From JBHGYD01 sp041920415 (GTDB lineage Bacteria; Bacillota; Bacilli; Bacillales; Anoxybacillaceae): DNA of 64,000 nucleotides. Shown here piece by piece: positions 40,616 through 49,122 of this stretch. The notes under the pieces are model-generated. The model did no database searches, was not told the origin of the DNA, and was given only the letters and a program-made list of their open reading frames with translations. The translations under genes were made by a program, and so were the position numbers. Location of the stretch: assembly GCA_041920415.1 (NCBI GenBank), contig JBHGYD010000049.1:124001-188000 (forward strand), written 5' to 3'. How positions within the stretch are numbered: position 1 is the stretch's first letter; each line of letters starts with the position of its first letter.

Positions 40616-41845
40616 ATGAACGTGTTAAAAAAGCTACACCCTATTAGTTTACATATTATTATCGGAACATTATTTGCCCGAACGGCAACATTTATGACGA
40701 TTCCTTTTTTATCGATTTATTTAACAAAAGTAAAAGGGATTAGTCCCGTAGAAGCAGGAGCTATTATCGGGATAAGCGCCTTTGTTAGCTTATTTAGCGG
40801 ATTTATCGGCGGCCATCTATCCGACCGTTTTGGAAGAAAACGAGTAATGCTTGCTTCTATTTGGTTGTGGTCGTTCGTATTTATCGGTTTCGCCGTAGCG
40901 GAGCATGTATTTCTCTTTTTTGTATTGAATGCGTTAAACGGTATATGCCGTTCATTTTTTGAGCCATCTTCACGCGCACTGTTATCGGACGTGACAAAAC
41001 AAGAACAAAAGTTACTTGTGTTTAATTTGCGTTATGCGGCCATTAACGTCGGAGCAGCAATCGGTCCGCTGCTCGGTTTAAAAATGGGAAGTGCTTCCTC
41101 AACCTCTGCGTTTTGGCTTACCGCCATCATGTATATGGTATACGGTTTGTCGTTATCGCTCATGTTCCGGCGCCAACCAGACACGATGGTCTTGCCATCT
41201 CATGAAAAAAGGGAACACGTCACATTACGTAAAGCATGTCAAGTATTAGGTCATGATAAAGTATTTTTATTTGCGATGATCGGCATGACACTAGGCGTGG
41301 CAGGGTATTCACAATTTAACTCAACGATTCCACAATATTTATCGAGTGCACCACATTTTCAAGGTGGTGTGGAGCTTTTTTCTTACTTAATTGTTGTGAA
41401 TGCCATTACTGTTTTAGTGATGCAATATCCTGTTTCACGCATCGGCAAATATTACTCTCCAATTGTATCGATTATGTTTGGAACTGTAACAATCGGATTC
41501 GGATTGTTTTTATTTGGGCTTTTTCACCAACCACGGTTATTAGTCATGGCGATGATAATTTTCACTATCGGAGAAGTGATGATGTTTACAATGAGTGACT
41601 TATTTATTGACCAAATTGCCAAACCGCATATGAAAGGGCTGTATTTTGGGGCGATGGCTTTTACCTCAATTGGCAATGCATTTGGTCCAATGTTTGGAGG
41701 AATTCTCATTTCATTATTTGGTGTTTCTGCAGGGAATTACTTATTCGGTTCTTTAGCGCTTTTAAGTTTTTTAGGCTTTCCGTTTCTTTTATATGTGTCC
41801 CATTTACTAAAAGCAGAAAAACGAAATATTGGGTACAGTTTGTAA
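40616..41845 (+). CDS. MFS transporter
   Basis: A 409-residue twelve-helix transporter with motif A GGHLSDRFGRKRV and helix-5 region INVGAAIGPLLG, the exporter-type motif C. GAAGGGAG lies 5-7 bases before the ATG. Divergent from the DHA1 gene at 39369. Fourth efflux-type gene in 9 kb; substrate unknown. Confidence 0.85.
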   Translation: MNVLKKLHPISLHIIIGTLFARTATFMTIPFLSIYLTKVKGISPVEAGAIIGISAFVSLFSGFIGGHLSDRFGRKRVMLASIWLWSFVFIGFAVAEHVFLFFVLNALNGICRSFFEPSSRALLSDVTKQEQKLLVFNLRYAAINVGAAIGPLLGLKMGSASSTSAFWLTAIMYMVYGLSLSLMFRRQPDTMVLPSHEKREHVTLRKACQVLGHDKVFLFAMIGMTLGVAGYSQFNSTIPQYLSSAPHFQGGVELFSYLIVVNAITVLVMQYPVSRIGKYYSPIVSIMFGTVTIGFGLFLFGLFHQPRLLVMAMIIFTIGEVMMFTMSDLFIDQIAKPHMKGLYFGAMAFTSIGNAFGPMFGGILISLFGVSAGNYLFGSLALLSFLGFPFLLYVSHLLKAEKRNIGYSL

Positions 41846-41912
41846 GTGATGATGGCGTGATATATAATGAATGTGCAAACGCTTAAATGAATGATAGTTA
41901 GGTGATGAAAAA

Positions 41913-43121
41913 ATGTTAACACTCAACGATGTTTTACAAGCGAGAGAAAAAATGAAAGGAACGATTCACCAAACCCCTCTTGAACATTCACAAACATTTA
42001 GTCAACTTTCCGGCAATGACGTGTATATGAAATTAGAAAATCTACAAAAAACCGGCTCATTCAAAGTGCGTGGCTCATTCAATAAAATTATGTCGTTAAG
42101 TCAAGAAGAGCGGGAGCGGGGAGTGATTGCCGCTTCTGCTGGAAACCACGCGCAAGGGGTCGCTTATTCAAGCAGAATGATCGGTATTCCCTGCACGATT
42201 GTTATGCCGAAAGGAGCGCCATTAAGTAAAGTACAAGCGACAAAAGGGTACGGCGCGGAAGTGATTTTACACGGAGACGTTTTTGATGAATCGCTCGAGT
42301 ATGCATTGGAACTACAGCGACAGCGGGGAGCGACGTTCGTTCATCCGTATGACGACTTGGCGGTCATGGCGGGACAAGGGACGATCGGCTTAGAAATATT
42401 AGAGCAACTCTCGGATGTCGATGTGGTGTTATGTCCAGTCGGTGGGGGAGGATTGCTGGCGGGATTAGCATTTACGTTAAAACAACTGAAGCCCTCGATT
42501 CAAGTGTATGGGGTAGAGTCATCGGCATGTCCAGGAATGACTGCCGCTCTTCGTCATAAAAAACCGGTAACGATTACTTCTTCCGATACGATTGCCGATG
42601 GGATTGCCGTGAAAAAACCAGGTAACATTACGTACGAATATATTGAAAAATACGTCGATGGCGTCGTATGCGTAGAGGAAGCAGAAATTTCACGAACAAT
42701 GCTTTACTTACTCGAACGAAATAAGTTGTTAGTCGAAGGTTCTGGTGCGTGTTCGCTCGCGGCTTTGCTATATCATAAATTGCCGTTTACAGGGAAAAAA
42801 GTTGCTGCTGTTTTAAGCGGCGGAAACGTCGATGTTACACTCATCTCTCGTATCATTGAACGCGGATTAGTGGAATCTGGACGTTTTGTTACATTTACGA
42901 CCGTCATCTCTGATAAACCCGGACAGCTCAACAAACTGTTGCGCATTATCGCAGAATTAGAGGCGAATGTGATGTCGATACATCATCAGCGCATCGGAGC
43001 AAAAGTATTGCCAGGTCAAGCGGAAATTCATTTTTCCCTCGAAACAAAAAACCAAGACCATATCCATCAAATTCACCAAGTTCTAATAAAAGAAGGATAC
43101 GACGTAGAATTTTTTCAATAA
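41913..43121 (+). CDS. ilvA: Threonine ammonia-lyase with ACT domain
   Basis: A 402-residue PLP enzyme converting threonine to 2-oxobutyrate, first step of isoleucine synthesis or threonine catabolism. PLP lysine is Lys51 (GSFKVRG); the glycine loop GGGG is in CPVGGGGLLAGL. A C-terminal ACT-type segment (residues 325-402) is of the short single-domain kind, so isoleucine feedback may differ from that of the long biosynthetic IlvA. RBS is weak (TTAGGTGATG). Alone between the MFS gene and a bidirectional terminator. Confidence 0.88.
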   Translation: MLTLNDVLQAREKMKGTIHQTPLEHSQTFSQLSGNDVYMKLENLQKTGSFKVRGSFNKIMSLSQEERERGVIAASAGNHAQGVAYSSRMIGIPCTIVMPKGAPLSKVQATKGYGAEVILHGDVFDESLEYALELQRQRGATFVHPYDDLAVMAGQGTIGLEILEQLSDVDVVLCPVGGGGLLAGLAFTLKQLKPSIQVYGVESSACPGMTAALRHKKPVTITSSDTIADGIAVKKPGNITYEYIEKYVDGVVCVEEAEISRTMLYLLERNKLLVEGSGACSLAALLYHKLPFTGKKVAAVLSGGNVDVTLISRIIERGLVESGRFVTFTTVISDKPGQLNKLLRIIAELEANVMSIHHQRIGAKVLPGQAEIHFSLETKNQDHIHQIHQVLIKEGYDVEFFQ

Positions 43122-43124
43122 TAA

Positions 43125-43155
43125 AAGGGTGGCAGACATTGCCATCCTTATTATT
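43125..43155. terminator. Bidirectional terminator after ilvA
   Basis: AAGGGTGGC (43125-43133) pairs with GCCATCCTT (43141-43149), with one G-T pair; A-rich before and ATTATTT after. Confidence 0.75.
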
Positions 43156-43406
43156 TAATGAATGATGGATGTAGACTGCACCTTTGTCTGTCCAAGTCCT
43201 TCGTGCGCCATTTTTGCTTTTAAGCTTTCAAGAATGTAAAGCCCCACCATGCCAATTAGCTCGTCATCGTCCATTTCTTGAATCAATTGGAGCAAATCAT
43301 ATCGGTTTAACTCTTCCAAAATCGACATCGTCACAACTTCAGCGTCTTCCTCATCTCCGGTTAACCGGTCTTTATAATATTCATACAGCTCGTCAACAAA
43401 TTTCAT
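43155..43406 (-). CDS. Small acidic conserved protein (DUF6154-like)
   Basis: An 83-residue acidic helical protein starting MKFVDELYEYYKDRLTGDEEDAE, a pattern I associate with the Bacillaceae family DUF6154; function unknown. GGGGGACA lies 7 bases before the ATG. It converges on ilvA and stands alone. Confidence 0.7.
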   Translation of the reverse strand: MKFVDELYEYYKDRLTGDEEDAEVVTMSILEELNRYDLLQLIQEMDDDELIGMVGLYILESLKAKMAHEGLGQTKVQSTSIIH

Positions 43407-43590
43407 ATATTGTCCCCCATCTGTTTGTTTTACTGTCAGTATGGATAAAAAAGCAAATTTTATGTATGTTATATTGTCTAAGATTCTTTACTACCATTTT
43501 TTATAGCTAAGTTACATTGGGCTATTCAGCTACACAATGTTACACGACTGATATGTAATTTTTGTCATGCATCACTATCAGGAGCGTTTT

Positions 43591-43656
43591 ATGTCGATGT
43601 GTAGAGATAATACTCACCATTGGTGTATGAACGATGGATCGATAGAAGGGGAATGA
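43591..43656 (+). CDS. Possible 21-aa Cys/His peptide
   Basis: ATG TCG ATG TGT begins a frame of 21 codons (MSMCRDNTHHWCMNDGSIEG, last residue Glu) with AGGAG 6-7 bases upstream. Cys-x5-His-His-x-Cys could bind a metal. The stop lies within a hairpin. It could be chance. Confidence 0.3.
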   Translation: MSMCRDNTHHWCMNDGSIEGE

Positions 43657-43680
43657 CTTAATGTTAGTAAGTCATTCCCA
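43649..43680. terminator. Perfect hairpin downstream of the 44-aa gene
   Basis: GGGAATGACTTA pairs with TAAGTCATTCCC around ATGTTAG. On the leftward strand it follows the 44-aa gene and is trailed by CCTTCT, a weak T-tract. Confidence 0.5.
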
Positions 43681-43689
43681 AAGTGATGT

Positions 43690-43824
43690 TTACTGCCCAT
43701 CGGCTCCGTTTAATGTCACACGTCGAATATGTTCGTCGCCTTTTGTTCGTGCTTCTTTCACTTTGTCATTGACTATTTGTTTTTGATCCACTTCTGATGA
43801 CGGAGTTTGCTTTTGATTTGCCAT
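43690..43824 (-). CDS. Small hydrophilic protein, 44 aa
   Basis: MANQKQTPSSEVDQKQIVND followed by a charged helix-forming half. CGAGGTG lies 5-8 bases before the ATG. No cysteine or membrane segment; no family recognised. The start is 13 bases after the end of the zinc-ribbon gene, so the two are probably co-transcribed. Confidence 0.6.
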   Translation of the reverse strand: MANQKQTPSSEVDQKQIVNDKVKEARTKGDEHIRRVTLNGADGQ

Positions 43825-43837
43825 TTTTTCACCTCGT

Positions 43838-44080
43838 TTACGAAAAATGTTGTGCGCGTTTAATAAACATTTCTGGATTTTCAATAAGCCCACACGCGGC
43901 GCATTGAACACGATAGTTCGGACCGCGGTAAGGAAGATGAAACGGATCAAGCGCATCATTTGTATACTCTTGCTCAATTTCACCGGTTTGAGGGTTGAGC
44001 TTTACCGCTTTTGGGTGTTGCTCAATCAAATTAAAACGTGTTCGATTCGTTTTACAGCTTGGACATAACATCGGTTCCAA
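43838..44080 (-). CDS. Zinc-ribbon protein, 80 aa
   Basis: Two CxxC pairs (CPSC at residues 5-8 and CAAC near 64-67) frame a 55-residue loop, a typical structural zinc ribbon. A perfect GGAGGTGATC ribosome site lies 8 bases before a TTG; upstream ATG codons would put that site inside the gene, so the TTG start is preferred. Function unknown. Confidence 0.7.
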   Translation of the reverse strand: MEPMLCPSCKTNRTRFNLIEQHPKAVKLNPQTGEIEQEYTNDALDPFHLPYRGPNYRVQCAACGLIENPEMFIKRAQHFS

Positions 44081-44219
44081 GCGGATCACCTCCATTTTTA
44101 TCATTAAAAATAGACGCGCTGATTATGCATAAAATACGCAATTTTCCCATACAAAATAGAGGAATCGTATAGAAATATAAAGAATTTTTTAAATAGTTAC
44201 ATATTAAGGGGGGTATTGG

Positions 44220-44978
44220 ATGCAAACAGCTATTACGTTAGAACATAAAGGAATGATGTTACGTGGCATGGAGCATATACCGGACCAAGCACGTATTCAA
44301 AAAGTTCCTGCCGTTATTTTATTTCATGGATTTACTGGAACAAAACTAGAGCCGCACCGCTTGTTTCTCAAAATATCAAGAAAGCTAGAACAGCACGGAA
44401 TCGCGAGTTTTCGCTTTGATTTTTTAGGAAGCGGGGAAAGCGACGGCGATTTTGAACAAATGACTGTATCAAAAGAAATTGATGAGGCTCATGCAATTGT
44501 CGATTTTGTGAAAAATGATCCGCGGATTGACCATGACCGCATTTATTTGCTTGGACTAAGCATGGGCGGGCTTGTAGCGAGCATCATTGCAGGAGAGCGA
44601 CCAGCGGATGTGAAAAAGTTAATCTTACTTGCTCCAGCAGGCAATATGTACGAACTTATTATGCATATGATTCAAAACGAAGACATTGATATAACGAAAC
44701 CTTACTATGATCATGGTGGAAATTTAGTCGGCCTCGATTTTTTAGAAGATTTAAAAACAATCGACGTATTTGAACGGGCAAAACCATACAACGGTCCTGT
44801 GTTACTCATTCATGGCACCGGTGATGAAGTTGTTCCATACCATATTAGTAACGTCTACCAACAAAAGTGTTACGGCAATCAAGCAACCGTTCATTTCATT
44901 GAGGGAGCTAATCATACATTCGATCGGCATGAATGGGAAACGGAAGTGATCGAAACCATCACCCAATTTTTAGATTGA
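44220..44978 (+). CDS. Alpha/beta hydrolase (esterase, feruloyl-esterase-like)
   Basis: A 252-residue soluble serine hydrolase. The oxyanion segment is FHGFTGTKLEP, the nucleophile elbow GLSMGG (Ser about residue 119), the acid Asp near residue 201 (HGTGDEVVP) and the His in ANHTFDRHEW. The layout matches cinnamoyl/feruloyl and thermophilic carboxylesterases. AAGGGGGG lies 6 bases before the ATG. Confidence 0.85.
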   Translation: MQTAITLEHKGMMLRGMEHIPDQARIQKVPAVILFHGFTGTKLEPHRLFLKISRKLEQHGIASFRFDFLGSGESDGDFEQMTVSKEIDEAHAIVDFVKNDPRIDHDRIYLLGLSMGGLVASIIAGERPADVKKLILLAPAGNMYELIMHMIQNEDIDITKPYYDHGGNLVGLDFLEDLKTIDVFERAKPYNGPVLLIHGTGDEVVPYHISNVYQQKCYGNQATVHFIEGANHTFDRHEWETEVIETITQFLD

Positions 44979-45002
44979 TTTTTTTCGAAAGGAACTAACA
45001 AT

Positions 45003-45503
45003 ATGCCATTTTTAGAAACGAATCGTTTATTGCTGATCCCATTTACCATTGATTATGTAGAAGCTGCCATGAAAGGAAGAGAAGCATTAAAAGCAGTATC
45101 CGGTTATGATGTATCCGAACAGTGGCCGAATGAAGATTATGCAGAAATTTTGCCGTGGGTTGCAGAGCAATTAAAGGAAAATCCTGAACGAAGCCGATGG
45201 AGCGGACTCATCATTCATAAAGAAGATCACATCGTCATCGGAGAGTTAGGAGGTAAAGGGGGGCCGGATGAAAACGGAGTAATTGAAATCGGATATGGAA
45301 TCGTACCAGATTATCAAGGAAGTGGCTACGCATCGGAAATTGTTCGTGCCTTTGTCGACTGGTTGAACCAATGTCCAGAAATAACGAAAGTCGTTGCTGA
45401 ATGTGCAGAAGACAACATTGCATCGAAACGTGTGTTAGAAAAAACGGGATTCCAACTTGTTAAACGGAGAAATGGAATGCTTTATTGGGAGTCAGTAAAC
45501 TAG
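45003..45503 (+). CDS. GNAT-family N-acetyltransferase (RimJ/RimL type)
   Basis: A 166-residue acetyltransferase; begins LETNRLLLIPFT and has the acetyl-CoA loop IVPDYQGSGYASEIVRAF, then the C-terminal NIASKRVLEKTGF motif of the RimJ/RimL group. 24 bases after the hydrolase gene with a GAAAGGAAC site, so likely in one transcript. Substrate unknown. Confidence 0.85.
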   Translation: MPFLETNRLLLIPFTIDYVEAAMKGREALKAVSGYDVSEQWPNEDYAEILPWVAEQLKENPERSRWSGLIIHKEDHIVIGELGGKGGPDENGVIEIGYGIVPDYQGSGYASEIVRAFVDWLNQCPEITKVVAECAEDNIASKRVLEKTGFQLVKRRNGMLYWESVN

Positions 45504-45607
45504 TTATGTCTATATCCCTACTTTTTTGTAAGGGAAAGTGAGAGGAAGTTGATCGTAACCATTCAGCCAATTACTAGATAGGGTACGAGAATTTATTACA
45601 AATAAGG

Positions 45608-45637
45608 AGGGTGACCTCTCAAAGGGGTCACCCTTTT
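45608..45637. terminator. Bidirectional terminator
   Basis: AGGGTGACC (45608-45616) pairs perfectly with GGTCACCCT (45626-45634), followed by TTTAC; serves the converging GNAT and HD-GYP genes. Confidence 0.85.
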
Positions 45638-45643
45638 ACATTT

Positions 45644-47542
45644 CTACGTTAAACTTTCACGCGTAGATAAAAAATCATTCCACATCGTTAAAAATAAGTC
45701 AATAAGTTTCGGGTCAAACTGTTTTCCACGACCATCTAATAAAATTTCTTTTACTTTTTCAGGCGGGAATGCATCTTTATAAATTCGTTTCGATAATAAA
45801 GCGTCAAACACATCAACAATGGCTACGATCCGACCTTCAAGCGGAATTTCTTCGCCTTTTAAGCCGTTTGGATAGCCTTGTCCATTCCACCATTCATGAT
45901 GTGTTTGAGCGATATTGGCTGCCATTTGAATGACAGGCAAATCTAAGTTTGCTAAAATTTGATGACCGATCAGCACGTGTGTTTTCATTGATTCCCATTC
46001 TTCTTTTGTTAATTTTCCAGGCTTGTTCAAAATATAATCGGGAATGCCTACTTTGCCGATATCATGAAATTTTGCGGCAATTTGAATTTGTGATACGAAC
46101 TGTTCGTCGCATCCGGCTAAGCGGGCGAGCATGCCAGAGAGTACCCCGATCCGACGAACGTGATTTTTCGTGTCATCATCGCGATATTCGGCTAATTGCA
46201 ACAATCGTTCCAACGTATCAAACATCACTTTCGATTCTTTTGTCACGTCTTGAAAGATAAGCAATGCTCGAGAAAGTTCAAAGATTTTATTTTGTGGTAA
46301 CGAACGAACTTTATAATAATGTAATCCATTTTCGTTTTCAAAAGAGACAAGCATTGGCTCGTCTTTTTCTTCTAAAGCAGGACATCCAGAACATGGAACG
46401 GTACGTTTATGCAACAATTCATAACAGCGTCGGCCTACTGGATGTTCATCCACAATGCCGAGTGTTTTTAATAGACGCTTCATCTTTTCATCAATCCACG
46501 TCAACCGACCAAAATCGATCGTGCTAATTTCATAGGCGTAAATATCGAGAAAATCAAAATCCCTTAAAAATAAATATGGACGAATAATTTCGTTCATCAG
46601 CGCCAATGTGAATTTGGAAAAGCGGTCAAACGAATGAATGTATTGAACGACATGAGGATCATGTAAATATTCCTTTGTCAAAAAAACTTTTTTTAACGCT
46701 TCGCAAATGGATTCGGCTGTAATGTGAAAAAAACTTTCGTGATATTGAGCATCAATAATAAGTCGACTCCAGTCGCGAATAATGCGAAAATATGCCTCAG
46801 AGTCGCAATATACTTTTTCTTGAAAAAATTGTAGTAAAAAATTTTTGATATAGTTAAAATATTTTTCTTTTTCTAAGAAGCTATAGCAATCCTCTTCACC
46901 TAACCGATGAATGAAAGAGTGACGGAAATGTTCCATAACCGCATCGATACGAAACGAAAGATATCCGCTGAATTGATCAAGGTTTTCTAAATCTTGATCA
47001 GTAAATCCGTTCATTTGCCGCAACTTCTCTAATTCATATCGCAACGGATGGGAGGCTTTTTCAATTTCAAGCGAATTGTAGGCTTCTAACGTTAGCTGCA
47101 TATCGAATGAAAATAGTGCTTGAATGGAAAGTAAAAGTGGAAGCGTTTTCTCTGGAAGTACTTGAGAAATATGTTTATAAATAATTTCTGAGTACTTTGT
47201 GTAAGTCGATAAATACCATGTTAAATCAAGTCCGATTTCTGAATGGACTTTGCCGATGTGGTACCGTTTTTGAATATAAGCGTCATCAATTGTCGCTTGG
47301 AAGCATTCTTGCAAATACATTTTTTGCGTTTTTTTTAGCTTTTGTAGTGTTGAATGGCGCTGAATGAGATGGCGCAATGAATCAACGGACCATATTTCTT
47401 CGTATAGCTCGTTTACAATTGCATCAACGAGCGGCATCAATACATTTCGATGTTCATAAATACATTGTAGTTTTTCTTCTGTTACTCCTGTATAACGTAA
47501 TTGTTTTAATCGCTCTTTATCGTCTATGCGAATTCGCTTCAT
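45644..47542 (-). CDS. Globin-coupled sensor with PAS and HD-GYP phosphodiesterase domains
   Basis: A 632-residue soluble protein. Residues 1-165 match the protoglobin sensor domain: the heme-ligand His is His100 in KVHSEIGLDLTWY, as in HemAT. Residues 190-390 are an all-helical region without a recognised family. About 395-460 looks like PAS with the VGRRCYELLHKRTVPCSGCP motif. The C terminus is HD-GYP: HD at 493-494 and HHEWWNGQGYP near 548-558, the c-di-GMP phosphodiesterase signature. The internal ATG after GGGGG is chosen. It likely degrades c-di-GMP in response to oxygen or another gas (inference). Confidence 0.85.
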   Translation of the reverse strand: MKRIRIDDKERLKQLRYTGVTEEKLQCIYEHRNVLMPLVDAIVNELYEEIWSVDSLRHLIQRHSTLQKLKKTQKMYLQECFQATIDDAYIQKRYHIGKVHSEIGLDLTWYLSTYTKYSEIIYKHISQVLPEKTLPLLLSIQALFSFDMQLTLEAYNSLEIEKASHPLRYELEKLRQMNGFTDQDLENLDQFSGYLSFRIDAVMEHFRHSFIHRLGEEDCYSFLEKEKYFNYIKNFLLQFFQEKVYCDSEAYFRIIRDWSRLIIDAQYHESFFHITAESICEALKKVFLTKEYLHDPHVVQYIHSFDRFSKFTLALMNEIIRPYLFLRDFDFLDIYAYEISTIDFGRLTWIDEKMKRLLKTLGIVDEHPVGRRCYELLHKRTVPCSGCPALEEKDEPMLVSFENENGLHYYKVRSLPQNKIFELSRALLIFQDVTKESKVMFDTLERLLQLAEYRDDDTKNHVRRIGVLSGMLARLAGCDEQFVSQIQIAAKFHDIGKVGIPDYILNKPGKLTKEEWESMKTHVLIGHQILANLDLPVIQMAANIAQTHHEWWNGQGYPNGLKGEEIPLEGRIVAIVDVFDALLSKRIYKDAFPPEKVKEILLDGRGKQFDPKLIDLFLTMWNDFLSTRESLT

Positions 47543-47570
47543 CCCCCAAAATTCTCCCCTTTTAAAATTT

Positions 47571-47597
47571 GGGAGGAGATAGGCGTGCGCTCCTCCC
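47571..47597 (-). promoter_or_regulatory. Hairpin in the 5' region of the HD-GYP gene
   Basis: GGGAGGAG (47571-47578) pairs with CTCCTCCC (47590-47597). On the leftward strand it is followed by AAATTTT, a poor terminator tail, 29 bases before the start codon. It may end the upstream flavoprotein transcript or act in the leader. Confidence 0.45.
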
Positions 47598-47652
47598 TTA
47601 AGTAGGATCAATAGAAACAAATTGATTCAATGGAACATCTGGGCTGAGTATT

Positions 47653-48198
47653 TTATAACGATTGAAAAAATTGATTCCAGTATTTTGCCTGACTGACTGC
47701 TCGTTCGTCGCGAAGCACATCGCCTGGAGCATTTCCTTCTCCGATTAAATAACCTATGTATTCAAGACCAATAAACTGAAAAATATATTGAAACTGTTGA
47801 ATGAGCGGCAATCCTTTTATATATGGATCGTCTCCGCCGCAAATAACGACAAAGCCTTTTTTCTTTTCCATTTCTGCTTTAAAAGAAAATCTCGTATCTC
47901 TCAGGCTTTGTGACCAACGATCAACAAATTGTTTCATATGTCCGCTCATCCCGTACCAATAAATAGGGGTAGCGAAAATAAGAACATCATGTTGGCGGAC
48001 CATTTCAATTATTTGATCATAATCATCAGCAACTGCGGTAAACCCACCTGGAACGTGGCGCTGGTCAACAATTGGTTGAATGAAAAAATCTCTTATATTC
48101 ACACGGGTACAAGAAATTCCTTTTAACATAAGATTGGCTAATTGTTCTGTATTTCCGTTTTCCCTTGAACTCCCGTTAATCAATAATATGGTTGACAT
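47653..48198 (-). CDS. Flavodoxin-fold NAD(P)H-dependent FMN reductase
   Basis: A 181-residue FMN protein: phosphate loop INGSSRENGNT near the N terminus and the flavin-ring segment TPIYWYGMSGHMKQFVDRW near residues 77-95. Similar to YwqN-type NADPH-dependent FMN-containing oxidoreductases. GAAAGAGGTAGATG gives the ribosome site. Physiological partner unknown. Confidence 0.82.
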   Translation of the reverse strand: MSTILLINGSSRENGNTEQLANLMLKGISCTRVNIRDFFIQPIVDQRHVPGGFTAVADDYDQIIEMVRQHDVLIFATPIYWYGMSGHMKQFVDRWSQSLRDTRFSFKAEMEKKKGFVVICGGDDPYIKGLPLIQQFQYIFQFIGLEYIGYLIGEGNAPGDVLRDERAVSQAKYWNQFFQSL

Positions 48199-48355
48199 CG
48201 CATCTACCTCTTTCTTTTTTACGTTACATTATCATTATAAATGATGATTGACATTTTTTGTATATATTCCGTATTTTATAATCATAAGTGAAAATAATAA
48301 AAAATATTTGATTTTTCCGAAAATAGTGTTAATATAAAGGAAAAGGAGACTTTTC

Positions 48356-49003
48356 ATGGGAGAGAAACCGTTAAAAGACCGAATTATTGAAACGGCTCTG
48401 CGTCTTTTCGCAAAATATGGCTATCATGGTGTAACTGTTGACCGAATCGTAACAGAAAGCAACACATCAAAAGGTGGATTTTACCATAATTTTAAATCAA
48501 AAGATGAACTTCTTTACCATATCCATGATGTATTTATTACCTATGTATTAAATAAGGCACAAGACGCATATAAAAATTACGAAACACCAACAGAACGATT
48601 ATGCGCGATTATTCAATCGTTTGTAAAGGTGTTCCATTTATATAAACCACATATTACCGTCTTCTATCAAGAAAGCACATACTTAAAGCCAGAATACTCC
48701 GAGAAAATTAATAAAAAACGAGATGAATTTAAACAAGTGATTTTTCGCGTGATTCGTGAAGGGATCGCAGCGGGAGAGTTTCGACCGGAGCTTTCAGTGG
48801 AAATCACGGGCATGTCGATTATTGGTATGGTGAACTGGACGTATAAGTGGTATAAACCGGATGGACCAATGACCATCGAAGAAATCGCTCACAACTTTAT
48901 CGATTTCATTTTGCACTCCATTCTTACGGACGAAGCAAAACAAAAAGCAGAAATCGCCCCCTTTTTCATGAAACACCAACCTGTTCCATCTAACCGGCTG
49001 TAA
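48356..49003 (+). CDS. TetR-family regulator of the acyl-CoA operon
   Basis: A 215-residue repressor-type regulator with an N-terminal helix-turn-helix (ETALRLFAKYGYHGVTVDRI...TSKGGFYHNFKSKDELL) and a helical ligand domain of the FadR/KstR size. AAAAGGAGA lies upstream. Two palindromes at 49044-49091, between this gene and the acyl-CoA dehydrogenase gene, are its probable operators; the ligand may be an acyl-CoA of the pathway (inference). Confidence 0.85.
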   Translation: MGEKPLKDRIIETALRLFAKYGYHGVTVDRIVTESNTSKGGFYHNFKSKDELLYHIHDVFITYVLNKAQDAYKNYETPTERLCAIIQSFVKVFHLYKPHITVFYQESTYLKPEYSEKINKKRDEFKQVIFRVIREGIAAGEFRPELSVEITGMSIIGMVNWTYKWYKPDGPMTIEEIAHNFIDFILHSILTDEAKQKAEIAPFFMKHQPVPSNRL

Positions 49004-49043
49004 CTAATGGTGAACAATAAAACGAATCTTTGTAAACGAAACA

Positions 49044-49059
49044 AACCAACTAGTCGGTC
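49044..49059. promoter_or_regulatory. TetR operator, distal copy
   Basis: AACCAACTAGTCGGTC matches the perfect palindrome at 49076-49091 in 14 of 16 bases. Centres are 32 bp apart, three helical turns, so two dimers could bind on one face. Confidence 0.65.
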
Positions 49060-49075
49060 CGAACAATTTTAAAAA

Positions 49076-49091
49076 AACCGACTAGTCGGTT
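49076..49091. promoter_or_regulatory. TetR operator, proximal copy
   Basis: AACCGACTAGTCGGTT is a perfect 16-bp palindrome, 31 bases upstream of the acyl-CoA dehydrogenase start. This core (CCGACTAGTCGG) is typical of TetR-family operators. Confidence 0.75.
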
Positions 49092-49122
49092 CAAATATAT
49101 GTTAATTAATGGGGGAGAGAAG

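Larger units (their letters stand above)
43407..43690. other. Intergenic region with a tiny ORF and hairpin
   Basis: About 280 bases. One short rightward ORF at 43591-43656 has a good AGGAG site (listed separately). A perfect 12-bp hairpin occupies 43649-43680. No other gene is supported. Confidence 0.5.
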
